From Cellulomonas flavigena DSM 20109 (GTDB lineage Bacteria; Actinomycetota; Actinomycetes; Actinomycetales; Cellulomonadaceae), in contig NC_014151.1 in NCBI RefSeq assembly GCF_000092865.1, positions 1,550,001 to 1,614,000 of the forward strand: 64,000 nucleotides of DNA, written 5' to 3'. The position numbers were made by a program, and so were the translations under genes. The notes below the pieces were generated by a model, which was not told the origin of the DNA, made no database searches, and saw only the letters and a list, made by a program, of their open reading frames with translations. This document shows positions 27,512 to 35,503 of the stretch, in pieces. Positions within the stretch are counted from its first letter, which is position 1. Every line of letters starts with the position of its first letter.

Positions 27512-28137
27512 CGGACGGGGCGGCGAAGCAGACGGGGGCCCTTGTCGGATTCACGTTCGTCAATCCTGAAGGGTGGATGGGTTGGGAGCCTGGTAGTGGG
27601 ATCCGGGCGGTCGCTCGGGAGATCGCGTCGCACCTCGCCGACGTAGGATCCGCACGCGACGTGACTGCGAGGTCGGTTGAGCTCGTCAACGCTGATTCGT
27701 TGGGCAAGAACGGCATCGTCGCGCACAACGCGGTGTGGGTGCCCGACCGCAGGACTGGTGAGGTGGCCGCGATCCTCGACATGGTCGTCATCTCGGCGCC
27801 GGGCGGCGAAACAGCTCCAGAGCAACGTCTGGCCCGGAACCTGCGAAGAAGCTTCGGGTGGACGACGCGCATCGTCGAGTACGCGGCGGACACGGCTCAC
27901 GTGCCCGCGGGTCGGATGACGATCGAGCAGGTGCTGCTGCGGCGGTTCGGTGAGCGGCAGGTGCAGGCGTACCTGTTCCTCAACGTGTTCCCGCCGGGTG
28001 CGGTGGAGGCGGCGTCGTTGGTGTTCAACACGGTGCACCTGGACCTGGTGACGGAGGTCGCGCGGCAGGGGCGGATGATCGCGGAGTCACTGGTGCTCGA
28101 GCTCGGGGAGATCCCCGGCGGGCGGCGGCAGGTGTGA
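27508..28137 (+). CDS. Unknown protein downstream of the T7SS effector-like gene
   Basis: A 209-residue soluble protein. It has a central strand-rich region (GIVAHNAVWVPDRRTGEVAAILDMVVIS) and a C-terminal part VFNTVHLDLVTEVARQGRMI, whose layout resembles the C terminus of the next gene (LSFSTPLVALRDQWCALFD). The first about 130 codons use more A/T-ending codons than their surroundings; the last 80 return to the local high-GC use. By position it could be an immunity or accessory protein, but I do not recognise a family. GAAAGG precedes the ATG, which overlaps the stop of the effector-like gene. Confidence 0.68.
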   Translation: MTDGAAKQTGALVGFTFVNPEGWMGWEPGSGIRAVAREIASHLADVGSARDVTARSVELVNADSLGKNGIVAHNAVWVPDRRTGEVAAILDMVVISAPGGETAPEQRLARNLRRSFGWTTRIVEYAADTAHVPAGRMTIEQVLLRRFGERQVQAYLFLNVFPPGAVEAASLVFNTVHLDLVTEVARQGRMIAESLVLELGEIPGGRRQV

Positions 28138-28742
28138 GCGCGCCCGTCGACGCGGGTGCCGGGGCGATCGGGATCGTGCTGCCCGCGGACTGGGTGGTGG
28201 TGCCGCTCGCGGACGAGGCGGAGCGCGGACTCGTCGTCGCGCGGCTCGTCGACGAGCAGATCGGCGACGACGAGGCGCACGAGGCGCTGCGGCACGCGCT
28301 GCGGGTCGCGCTCAACGCCGGTGCACGACGCGCCGCCGCCTCGGGCGGCTGGCTGCTCGCGCTCATGCTGACGCGCGCGGGCGGGCAGCCGATCCCGGCG
28401 ACACTGACCGCCTACCGGGCGGCGGGGTCCTTCCGCGACGAGGCCGGGGTCGAGGCCGTACGTGCGGCACTGGCGGCGACGACGAAGGCCGCCGGCGGTC
28501 GGCTCGAGGTCGGGTCGGGGCCGTTCGGCGTCCTCCTGCGCGCCGTGCGCGAACGCACAGCGGGTGGCGATCTGCCCCGGCTGGCGTGCGACTACTGGAC
28601 CGACCCGCGCGACGACCACGGGCTCGTGCACCTGTCGTTCAGCACCCCGCTCGTGGCGCTGCGCGATCAGTGGTGCGCCCTCTTCGACACCGTCGTGGCA
28701 ACCTTGTACCGCCCCGAGCTCCCACCCGGCGACGGACGGTGA
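28134..28742 (+). CDS. Unknown protein, last gene of the T7SS locus
   Basis: A 202-residue protein starting GAIGIVLPADWVVVPLADEAE, with a central helix (DDEAHEALRHALRVALNAGARRA) and strands GWLLALMLT and LARRVR-like segments, ending in LSFSTPLVALRDQWCALFDTVV. It resembles the preceding protein in general layout, so the two may be distant paralogues. The GTG overlaps the previous stop (GTGA). No membrane span, no catalytic motif. It ends 109 bases before a convergent gene. Confidence 0.68.
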   Translation: MSAPVDAGAGAIGIVLPADWVVVPLADEAERGLVVARLVDEQIGDDEAHEALRHALRVALNAGARRAAASGGWLLALMLTRAGGQPIPATLTAYRAAGSFRDEAGVEAVRAALAATTKAAGGRLEVGSGPFGVLLRAVRERTAGGDLPRLACDYWTDPRDDHGLVHLSFSTPLVALRDQWCALFDTVVATLYRPELPPGDGR

Positions 28743-28785
28743 GCACGTGGAGGCGGACGGGGCAACGGCCGGTCCCGGGCGAGCC

Positions 28786-28802
28786 GGACGTCGGCGACGT
28801 CC
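28786..28802. terminator. Hairpin between convergent genes
   Basis: A perfect seven-base stem (GGACGTC / GACGTCC) with a three-base loop lies between the end of the T7SS locus and the convergent stop of the GGDEF-EAL gene. There is no T run, as usual in such GC-rich genomes. Confidence 0.35.
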
Positions 28803-28850
28803 CGGACGCTCCCGGAGGGACCACGCCGCACCCTCGGCACGGCCGTCCCA

Positions 28851-31800
28851 CTATTCCCGTGGCGAGCTCGCCGTGACCGCAGTCTGCGCGAGCAGCAGCG
28901 CCGTCGCCTCGGTCGCCGGCAAGGGCCGGGAGAACAGGTACCCCTGGGCGTACGGGCAACCCAGCCGGGACAGCGCCGCGGCCTCCTCCTCCGTCTCGAT
29001 GCCCTCGGCGATGACGTCGAGCCCGAACCGGGTGCCCATCGTCACCATGAGGCCGACCAGCTCGTGGCTGCGCGGACTCGTCTGCATCCGCTGGACGAAC
29101 GACCGGTCGATCTTCAACGCCCCCACCGGCAGCTCGTGCAGCGACGACAACGACGAGTGGCCCGTGCCGAAGTCGTCGACGTGCAGCTCGACACCTTCCT
29201 CGCGCAGCTGGTGCAGGAAGCTCACCGCCACGTCCTGGTTGTCCATGATGACGCCCTCCGTCACCTCGAACACGATCGACGACGTCGGCACGGCGTACCG
29301 GTCGAGCGCCGACCGCAGCGTCGGGCGCAGGTCCGGGTCCCAGAACTGCCGGTTCGACAGGTTGACGCTGACCGTGCACGCCTCGAAGCCGGGCACCACG
29401 TCCAACCACTCGCGGATCTGACGGCACGCCTCGCCGATCGTCCACTGCCCGATCGGCCGGGTGTGGCCTGTCGCCTCCGCGACCGGCAGGAAGTCGTTCG
29501 GCGCGACCAGCCCACGCTGCGGGTGCCGCCAACGGATCAACGCCTCCATGCCGACGATCTGTCGCGTGTCCATCCGCACGATCGGCTGGTAGAAGAGCTC
29601 GAACTCGTCCTCCGCGATGCCCTGGTCCAGTGCCGACTCCATCTGCAGGCGCGCCATCGCACGTGCGTGCATCGCCGTGTCGAACAGGACGACCGCACCG
29701 GGCCCCTCCGCCTTCGCGCGGTACATCGCGGTGTCCGCGTCGCGCAGGTACTCGTCGGCCGTGTCGTACCCGCTGGCGCTCACCGCGATCCCCGCCGCCG
29801 CGCTGACCGTCCGGGTCCGGTCCTCCAGGACGACCGGCACCGACACCACCGACAGCAGCCGGCGCACCACGTCCGGCAACCCCGCGACGTCCTTCACGTC
29901 GTCGACCAGCAGCGCGAACTCGTCGCCGCCGAACCGGGACACGGTGTCGGTGGCGCGCACCTCCGACGACAACCGGGCAGCGACCTCGATGAGCAGCTCG
30001 TCACCGACCTGGTGGCCCAGGCTGTCGTTGACGACCTTGAACCCGTCCAGGTCGAGGAAGATCACCGCGAACCGGTAGTCGGGGTGGCGCCGGGTCCGCA
30101 GGATCGACTGGTTGAGCCGCTCCAGGAACAGGGCACGGTTCGGCAATCCCGTGAGCAGGTCGTAGTGCGCGTCGTGCCGCAGCTGATCCTCGAGCTGCTT
30201 GCGCTCGGTGACGTCCGTCATCGACCCCACGAGCCGGGTCGCGGTGCCGTCCGCGTCACGGACCGACAGGGCGCTCGTGATCATCCACCGGTAGCTGCCG
30301 TCGGCGGTCCGCAGCCTGTACTCCACCTCCATCGCCGGGTCACGGCCGTCCAGGTGGTGGGCCAGCGCCCGGTCCACCGCTCCGCGGTCCGCCGGGTGGA
30401 CGCGGCTGAGCCACTCGTGCGACGTGCCCTCGATCTCGTGGTCGCGGTAGCCCAGCAGGGCCTTCCACCGGGCCGAGTAGTACACCGCGCCGGTCTCGAG
30501 GTCCCAGTCCCACATGCCGTCGTTGGCCGCCTCCGCGGCCAGCGCGTACCGCTCCTCGCTGACGCGCAGCGCCTCCACCGCACGGTCCTGGTCCAGGGCG
30601 ACGGCCAGCAGCACCGCCCAGTGGTTGAACCGCTCGAAGACCGACTCCTCCATGACGTCGAACGGGCCGGTGAGCGCGAGGAAGCCGTGGTCGCTGCCCT
30701 CGAAGCGGACCGGTACCACCAGGGTCAGCTCGTCGGGGCTGACCTGGTCGTCACAGGACGCCAGGGGGAACGCGCGGACGTCGCACGGCTCGTCGCGACG
30801 GCCGTCGCCCTCCCCGTCCGGGTACACGCCGACGATCCGCAGCTCGCGCGCGTCGTCCCACAGGGCGAGGCACCCGCGCGGCACGTCCGTGCCGCGCAGC
30901 CACGTCAGCGACCGCACGTCGCGGTCCTGCCGGCGGACGAGCTCGGTGCTCACCCGGTGGTAGCGGCGCTGCACCTCGACGTGCTGGTTGACGACCGCGC
31001 CGCTGACGTGCGGGCGGTGCGACTCCAGCGCCCGGCTGGTGACGTCGACGCCACGGCGGTCTAACGCGGCCGCGGCCGGCGCGTCACCGGGGGCGAGCCG
31101 CGCCGCGACCGCGTCGGCCAGCCGGCGCACGGCCGCCACGGCGTTCAGCGGGGACGAGGTCCGACCCGCGACGCGCCGCAGCGCGTCCGCGGCCGACTTC
31201 TCCACCGCGGTGAGGTCCGCCTCCGGTGCCAGCAGGCTCCGGCCGAACAGGGTGAGCAGGTGCTGCGTCGCGACCCGCAGGCCGTCCTGCCGGGTGGCCG
31301 TCATGCCCTGCTCACCGAACAGCGCGCCGCCCAGGTCGCGCACGAACGGCGCGCCGAGGCTGCTGAGGTCACCGGGGTCCTCGTCGATGCGCGTCTCCAC
31401 GGTGCGGCAGCCGCACGACTCGCGCACGACGAACTCGACGGGCACACAGTGCAGCCCGCGTGCGACGGGCGTGCCGCCCAGGGCCTGCAGCGCGAGCTCG
31501 CAGGCGGTCGAGCCCGCCTGGCTGAAGCTCTGCGCCACCGTGGTCAGCGGGGGACGGTGCTCGGCAGCCTCGGCGATGTCGTCGAAGCCGACCACGGCGA
31601 CGTCGTCCGGGACGACGACACCCTCGGCGGTCAGCGCCTCGATGAGCGCCATCGCGGTCGCGTCCGTGCACGCGACGACGGCCTGCGGCAGCGCGCCGCG
31701 CTCCCGCAGGAGCCGGACCGCCGGCGCACCGTCGTAGGTCTCGTCGAGCAGCCACGGCACCGGGACGACCTCGGTGGGCACGAGGCCGTGCGCGAGCATG

Positions 31801-32294
31801 GCCGTGCGGTAGGCCTCGTAGCGGATCGCGTCGTCGGCGTTCGCCGGGGACCGGCCCACGAAGGCGATGTCCGTGTGGCCGTGCTCGACCAGGTGGTCCA
31901 GCGCCGCACGCACACCCGCGTCGTTGTCCGGGACGACCGTGGGGCAGTCGAGGCCCGACGACACCTGGTTGACGGTGACGACCGGCTTGCCCGTCGCGGC
32001 GAAGGCCTGCAGGTAGGCGGTGGACACGGCTGCGGGGGCGACGACGAGCGCGTCGATGTGGTCCCAGCCCAGCTGGGCCCAGAAGTGGTCGTCCTCGAAG
32101 TCGAGCAGGCCGGCGTCGTGCGTCTGGACGGCGACGATACGCGCACCGCGGGCGGTGGCGGCGTCGATGACCCCGGTGAGGACGCTCCCGAAGAAGTAGC
32201 CGTGGACGTTGGGCGCGATGAAACCGACCACCGGGGGCCGCGGTCCGACGGACCTGGCGGTGGTCGGCTCCGTCGTCGAGGACGCCGCAGTCAC
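28851..32294 (-). CDS. LacI-type sugar sensor fused to PAS-GGDEF-EAL (c-di-GMP enzyme)
   Basis: A 1147-residue protein with no membrane span or signal peptide. Residues about 20-290 are a LacI/RbsB-type ligand-binding fold (PPVVGFIAPNVHGYFFGSVL, VVPDDVAVVGFDDIAEAAEHRPP) without the DNA-binding HTH of true LacI repressors. Then a linker region to about 580, a PAS domain (about 580-705, with ITSALSVRDADG and MTDVTERKQLEDQL), GGDEF (RFGGDEFALL near 784) and EAL (MEALIRWRHP near 914, DDFGTGHSSLSSL). Both catalytic signatures look intact. It is predicted to tune c-di-GMP to an intracellular sugar-like ligand. GTG start; only 55 bases separate it from the upstream ABC importer on the same strand. 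Confidence 0.88.
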   Translation of the reverse strand: MTAASSTTEPTTARSVGPRPPVVGFIAPNVHGYFFGSVLTGVIDAATARGARIVAVQTHDAGLLDFEDDHFWAQLGWDHIDALVVAPAAVSTAYLQAFAATGKPVVTVNQVSSGLDCPTVVPDNDAGVRAALDHLVEHGHTDIAFVGRSPANADDAIRYEAYRTAMLAHGLVPTEVVPVPWLLDETYDGAPAVRLLRERGALPQAVVACTDATAMALIEALTAEGVVVPDDVAVVGFDDIAEAAEHRPPLTTVAQSFSQAGSTACELALQALGGTPVARGLHCVPVEFVVRESCGCRTVETRIDEDPGDLSSLGAPFVRDLGGALFGEQGMTATRQDGLRVATQHLLTLFGRSLLAPEADLTAVEKSAADALRRVAGRTSSPLNAVAAVRRLADAVAARLAPGDAPAAAALDRRGVDVTSRALESHRPHVSGAVVNQHVEVQRRYHRVSTELVRRQDRDVRSLTWLRGTDVPRGCLALWDDARELRIVGVYPDGEGDGRRDEPCDVRAFPLASCDDQVSPDELTLVVPVRFEGSDHGFLALTGPFDVMEESVFERFNHWAVLLAVALDQDRAVEALRVSEERYALAAEAANDGMWDWDLETGAVYYSARWKALLGYRDHEIEGTSHEWLSRVHPADRGAVDRALAHHLDGRDPAMEVEYRLRTADGSYRWMITSALSVRDADGTATRLVGSMTDVTERKQLEDQLRHDAHYDLLTGLPNRALFLERLNQSILRTRRHPDYRFAVIFLDLDGFKVVNDSLGHQVGDELLIEVAARLSSEVRATDTVSRFGGDEFALLVDDVKDVAGLPDVVRRLLSVVSVPVVLEDRTRTVSAAAGIAVSASGYDTADEYLRDADTAMYRAKAEGPGAVVLFDTAMHARAMARLQMESALDQGIAEDEFELFYQPIVRMDTRQIVGMEALIRWRHPQRGLVAPNDFLPVAEATGHTRPIGQWTIGEACRQIREWLDVVPGFEACTVSVNLSNRQFWDPDLRPTLRSALDRYAVPTSSIVFEVTEGVIMDNQDVAVSFLHQLREEGVELHVDDFGTGHSSLSSLHELPVGALKIDRSFVQRMQTSPRSHELVGLMVTMGTRFGLDVIAEGIETEEEAAALSRLGCPYAQGYLFSRPLPATEATALLLAQTAVTASSPRE

Positions 32295-32349
32295 TCCCGG
32301 GAGATCGGCAGGGCAACGGCCGAACTGGAGCGGTTCTGCCCCGCGGTCC

Positions 32350-33150
32350 TCAGACGTCCACCGTCCCGGTCGGGCTGTAGGCGATGACGGGACGGCCCGT
32401 CATCGGGTGGGTCAGGACGTGCGCGTCGACGCCGTACACCTCGCGCACCAGCGCGGGGGTGAGCACGTCCGCGGGCGGGCCGGCGGCGGCGAGCCGGCCC
32501 CCGGACAGCACCAGCACGTGCTCGCAGTACGCCGCCGCGAGGTTGAGGTCGTGCAGCGCCGCCACCGTCGTCACACCCAGGTCCCGGACGAAGCCCAGGA
32601 GTGCGAGCTGGGCGCTCACGTCGAGGTGGTTCGTCGGCTCGTCCAGCAGCAGCAGCGACGGCTCCTGCGCCAGCGCCCTCGCCACGTGCACACGCTGACG
32701 CTCACCGCCGGACAACGTCGACCACGCGCGGTCCGCCAGGTGCTCCGCCGACGCCGCCCCCAGCGCCCGGTCCACCGCGCCCGCATCGGGGTCGGCACCC
32801 CACAGCGAGCGGTACGGGATGCGCCCCAGCGCCACGACCTCGCGCACGCTCAGCGGCACCGCCGCGTCCGACGACTGCTCCAGCAGTGCCACGTGCCGGG
32901 CCCGCACCCGCCGCGGCATCGTGTGCACCGGGAGCGTCGGCGCCGGGTCGGCCGCGGCCGGGTCGCTCACGAGCACCGCGCCGGCCTCCGGCGCCAGCAG
33001 CCCCGCCACCAGCCGCAGCAGCGTCGTCTTGCCCGCACCGTTGGGCCCGAGCAGCCCGGTGAGCGCACCCGCCGGCGGGGTCGCGTCGACGCCGTCGACC
33101 ACCCACCGCCCGCCGAGCCGCGTGCCGGCCCCCGCGATCGTCAGCTCCAC
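32350..33150 (-). CDS. ABC transporter ATP-binding protein, proposed F420-0 importer
   Basis: A 266-residue FepC/BtuD-type ATPase: Walker A LLGPNGAGKTTLLR near residue 35, signature LSGGERQRVHVARAL, Walker B LLLLDEPTNHLD. The GTG at 33150 (VELTIAGAG) overlaps the end of the permease gene by ten bases. The set of three genes resembles iron-siderophore/B12 importers in general, but the binding protein points to the actinobacterial cassette proposed to import F420-0 (TIGR03868/03869/03873). That substrate is a literature proposal, not proved. Confidence 0.85.
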   Translation of the reverse strand: MELTIAGAGTRLGGRWVVDGVDATPPAGALTGLLGPNGAGKTTLLRLVAGLLAPEAGAVLVSDPAAADPAPTLPVHTMPRRVRARHVALLEQSSDAAVPLSVREVVALGRIPYRSLWGADPDAGAVDRALGAASAEHLADRAWSTLSGGERQRVHVARALAQEPSLLLLDEPTNHLDVSAQLALLGFVRDLGVTTVAALHDLNLAAAYCEHVLVLSGGRLAAAGPPADVLTPALVREVYGVDAHVLTHPMTGRPVIAYSPTGTVDV

Positions 33151-34235
33151 GAGCCACCCCGCCCGCGTCGCAGCAGCACCGCGAACACCGGCACCCCGAT
33201 GAGCGCCGTGACGATGCCGACCGGGAGCTCGCGCGGGTCGAACACCGTGCGCGCCAGCGTGTCCGCCCACACCAGCAGCACCGCCCCGGCCAGCGCGGCG
33301 ACCGGCAGCAGCCGCCGGTGCGCCGGGCCCGTCACCACGGACACCGCGTGCGGCAGCACCAGCCCGACGAACCCGATCGCGCCGGACACCGCCACCATCG
33401 CGCCCGTCAGGAGAGCCACGAGCGTCATCATCGTCCAGCGCGTCCGGTCCACGTCGACACCCAGCGCGGCCGCCGCGGTGTCCCCGAACGCGAACGCGTC
33501 GAGCCGCCCCGCCGCCAGCAGCACGACCGTGCCGACCACGAGCAGCGCGGTGCCCGCGATGGCCGCGGACGACCACGTCGCCCCCGCGAGCGACCCCATG
33601 AGCCACGACAGGATCTCCCGGTACGAGTCACCCGTCGCCGTCCAGAAGACGACGAACGACGTCGCTGCGGCCGCGAGCTGCGACACCGCCAGCCCGGCCA
33701 GCACCGCCCGCGTCGGTGTGAGGGTGCCGCCGGTACGCGCGAGCGTGAGCGTCGCGACGAGCGCGAGCAGCGCCCCGGCGAACGCCGCCACGGGCAGCAG
33801 CAGCGCCACGCCCAGGACCAGCACCGCCACCGCACCCAGCGACGCGCCCGACGACAGCCCCAGCAGGTACGGGTCGGCCAGCGGGTTGCGCGTGAGCGAC
33901 TGCATGACGGCGCCCGCGACGGCCAGGCCCGCGCCGACCGCGGCAGCCGTGAGCACGCGGGGCAGGCGCAGGTCCCACACGATCGCGTCGTGCAGCCGCG
34001 GCACGTCCGCCGGGCGCAGGCCCAGGTGCGCGAGCACCGACCGCACGACCTCGCCGACCGCGACGTCCGCGGGCCCGATCGTCACCGCGACCAGCAGCGT
34101 CGCGACCAGGGCGCCCGCCCCGAGGGTGACGAGCAGCGCGAGCGGGGGCCGCCGCGGTGCGCGCGGGCCGGCCCCGGCACCGGCGGCCGCGCGCTGCGGC
34201 GCCGGGCCGGGCGGCGGCGTGCGAGGGGTGAGCAT
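33141..34235 (-). CDS. FecCD/BtuC-type ABC permease, proposed F420-0 importer
   Basis: A 364-residue permease with about ten membrane spans. Diagnostic FecCD stretches: LRLPRVLTAAAVGAGLAVAG, MQSLTRNPLADPYLLGLSSG, and the C-terminal GAIGFVGLVLPHAVSVV and ELPVGIVTALIGVPVF. The N-terminal 40 residues are Pro/Arg-rich and cytoplasmic. It forms a homodimer in this family. It is between the binding-protein and ATPase genes on the minus strand. Confidence 0.9.
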   Translation of the reverse strand: MLTPRTPPPGPAPQRAAAGAGAGPRAPRRPPLALLVTLGAGALVATLLVAVTIGPADVAVGEVVRSVLAHLGLRPADVPRLHDAIVWDLRLPRVLTAAAVGAGLAVAGAVMQSLTRNPLADPYLLGLSSGASLGAVAVLVLGVALLLPVAAFAGALLALVATLTLARTGGTLTPTRAVLAGLAVSQLAAAATSFVVFWTATGDSYREILSWLMGSLAGATWSSAAIAGTALLVVGTVVLLAAGRLDAFAFGDTAAAALGVDVDRTRWTMMTLVALLTGAMVAVSGAIGFVGLVLPHAVSVVTGPAHRRLLPVAALAGAVLLVWADTLARTVFDPRELPVGIVTALIGVPVFAVLLRRGRGGSWS

Positions 34236-34244
34236 CGTGCGGGG

Positions 34245-35252
34245 TCAGTCCTCGGTCGTCGTGCCGAGCGCCCGCACCGCGTCGGCCAGGTCGGCCGCGG
34301 CCTGCGCGTTGCGCACGCCGGCCTCGCTCGCCGCGAACGGCACGACCGCGTACCGCTGCTCGCGCACGGCCGTGAGCTGCGACGCGGCCGGGTGCGCCGC
34401 CAGGTAGTCCTTCTTCTTCTGCGCGGAGTTCCACGCCGAGTCCACGAGGACGAGGACGTCGGGGTCGGCCGCGACGACCTGCTCCCAGCCGACCGACGTC
34501 CACGTGTCGTGCACGTCGGCGAACACGTTGGTCAGCCCGGCGGTCTGCAGCAGCATCTGCGGTGCGCCGATGCCGGCGCCCACGTACGGGGTGTCGGTGC
34601 CGGACGACCACCACACCGCGGTGACGCCCTCCACCGGCTCGATCGCGTCGAGCGTCGCCTGCTGCTCGGCCACGACGTCGGCCGCCGCGTCGGGGACGCC
34701 GAAGATCTCGCCGACCTCGCGGATCTCGTCGAGGACGTCGTCGAACGTCAGCGGGTCCGGCTGGTACCCGGGCGCCTTGCAGGCGCTGGGGGAGACGTAC
34801 GTCGCGATGCCGAGGCCCGCGAGGGTCTCGCGCTCGCCGGCGCCGTCGGCGCTGAGGTTCGACTCCCACCCGGCGTAGACCAGGTCGGGCTCGGCCTCGA
34901 GGACGGCCTCGGGGCCCGGCACCTTCTCCGACAGGACGGGCACGTCGGCCACGTCGGCGGCCCACCGCTCCGGCACCGGGCCGTCGGCGAACGCGGTGCC
35001 GACGAGCACGTCCGACAGGCCGAGGGCCAGCAGCATCTCGGTCGTCGAGGACTTGATGGCGACGACGCGCTGCGGGGGCGCGTCGAACGTGACCCGGGTG
35101 CCGCAGTTGTCGACGGTGACGGGCTCCCAGCCTGCGGTCGTCGCCGCCGCGGTCGGGGCGGGTGCGGCGGGCGCGTCCGACGCGCACGCGGCGAGCATGA
35201 GCGCCGGCACGACGAGGGCGGCGAGGAGCAGGGGACGGCGGGTGCGCGGCAT
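34245..35252 (-). CDS. Substrate-binding lipoprotein, proposed F420-0 importer
   Basis: A 335-residue FepB/BtuF-fold lipoprotein with lipobox LAAC (Cys23) and a Ala/Thr-rich linker. The segment VTVDNCGTRVTFDAPPQRVV followed by AIKSSTTEMLLALGLSDVLV is the pattern I associate with the proposed F420-0-binding protein subgroup, whereas siderophore binders usually differ here. The same window contains stand-alone cofE and F420-type oxidoreductases, which matches the genome context on which the proposal was based. A promoter and a structured leader of about 130 bases precede it. Heme, B12 or siderophore remain possible ligands. Confidence 0.75.
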   Translation of the reverse strand: MPRTRRPLLLAALVVPALMLAACASDAPAAPAPTAAATTAGWEPVTVDNCGTRVTFDAPPQRVVAIKSSTTEMLLALGLSDVLVGTAFADGPVPERWAADVADVPVLSEKVPGPEAVLEAEPDLVYAGWESNLSADGAGERETLAGLGIATYVSPSACKAPGYQPDPLTFDDVLDEIREVGEIFGVPDAAADVVAEQQATLDAIEPVEGVTAVWWSSGTDTPYVGAGIGAPQMLLQTAGLTNVFADVHDTWTSVGWEQVVAADPDVLVLVDSAWNSAQKKKDYLAAHPAASQLTAVREQRYAVVPFAASEAGVRNAQAAADLADAVRALGTTTED

Positions 35253-35329
35253 GGGGTCTCTCCGGTGGTCGCTGTCCGCGCACGCCGTCGGGCGCGGTCG
35301 AGGGCGAGGCGCACGTCGCGCCGCGGAGG

Positions 35330-35351
35330 ACCGCCCCAAGGCGGGGGCGGT
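35330..35351 (-). other. Strong leader hairpin of the proposed F420-0 importer
   Basis: An eight-base perfect stem (ACCGCCCC / GGGGCGGT) with a six-base loop lies inside the predicted 5-prime leader. A smaller six-base stem lies at 35371-35385, at the predicted transcript start. I tried to match a cobalamin riboswitch and could not find the B12-box core, so the type is open. Confidence 0.45.
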
Positions 35352-35389
35352 GCGACCCGGCCCAGGCGGTGGTCGGGTTCCGACCCGTC

Positions 35390-35420
35390 ACCCTAGGCGC
35401 TCACCCCCGGCCCCGTGCAA
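35390..35420 (-). promoter_or_regulatory. Promoter of the proposed F420-0 importer
   Basis: On the minus strand TTGCAC (35415-35420) and TAGGGT (35390-35395) are separated by 19 bases, matching TTGACA/TANNNT. The predicted start near 35383 gives a leader of about 130 bases. Confidence 0.55.
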
Positions 35421-35426
35421 GCGGCG

Positions 35427-35448
35427 GCACGCCGCAGGGGCGGCGTGC
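35427..35448 (-). terminator. Terminator-like hairpin after the CBM2 esterase
   Basis: A perfect nine-base stem (GCACGCCGC / GCGGCGTGC) with a four-base loop, about 55 bases beyond the esterase stop and directly before the next promoter on the same strand. No T run. Confidence 0.5.
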
Positions 35449-35479
35449 ACGGGAGGTCCCGGGCACGCCGCCCCTCGGC

Positions 35480-35495
35480 ACCCGCGTCAGCGGGT
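35480..35495 (-). terminator. Short hairpin just after the esterase stop
   Basis: A six-base stem (ACCCGC / GCGGGT) with loop GTCA, eight bases after the stop codon at 35504; probably part of the same termination region as 35427-35448. Confidence 0.35.
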
Positions 35496-35503
35496 CGCAG
35501 GCG

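Noticed and set aside
35253..35400. Cobalamin riboswitch before the FecCD-type importer
   Set aside because: The conserved B12-box core and the usual about 200-base length are not found; only hairpins can be supported.
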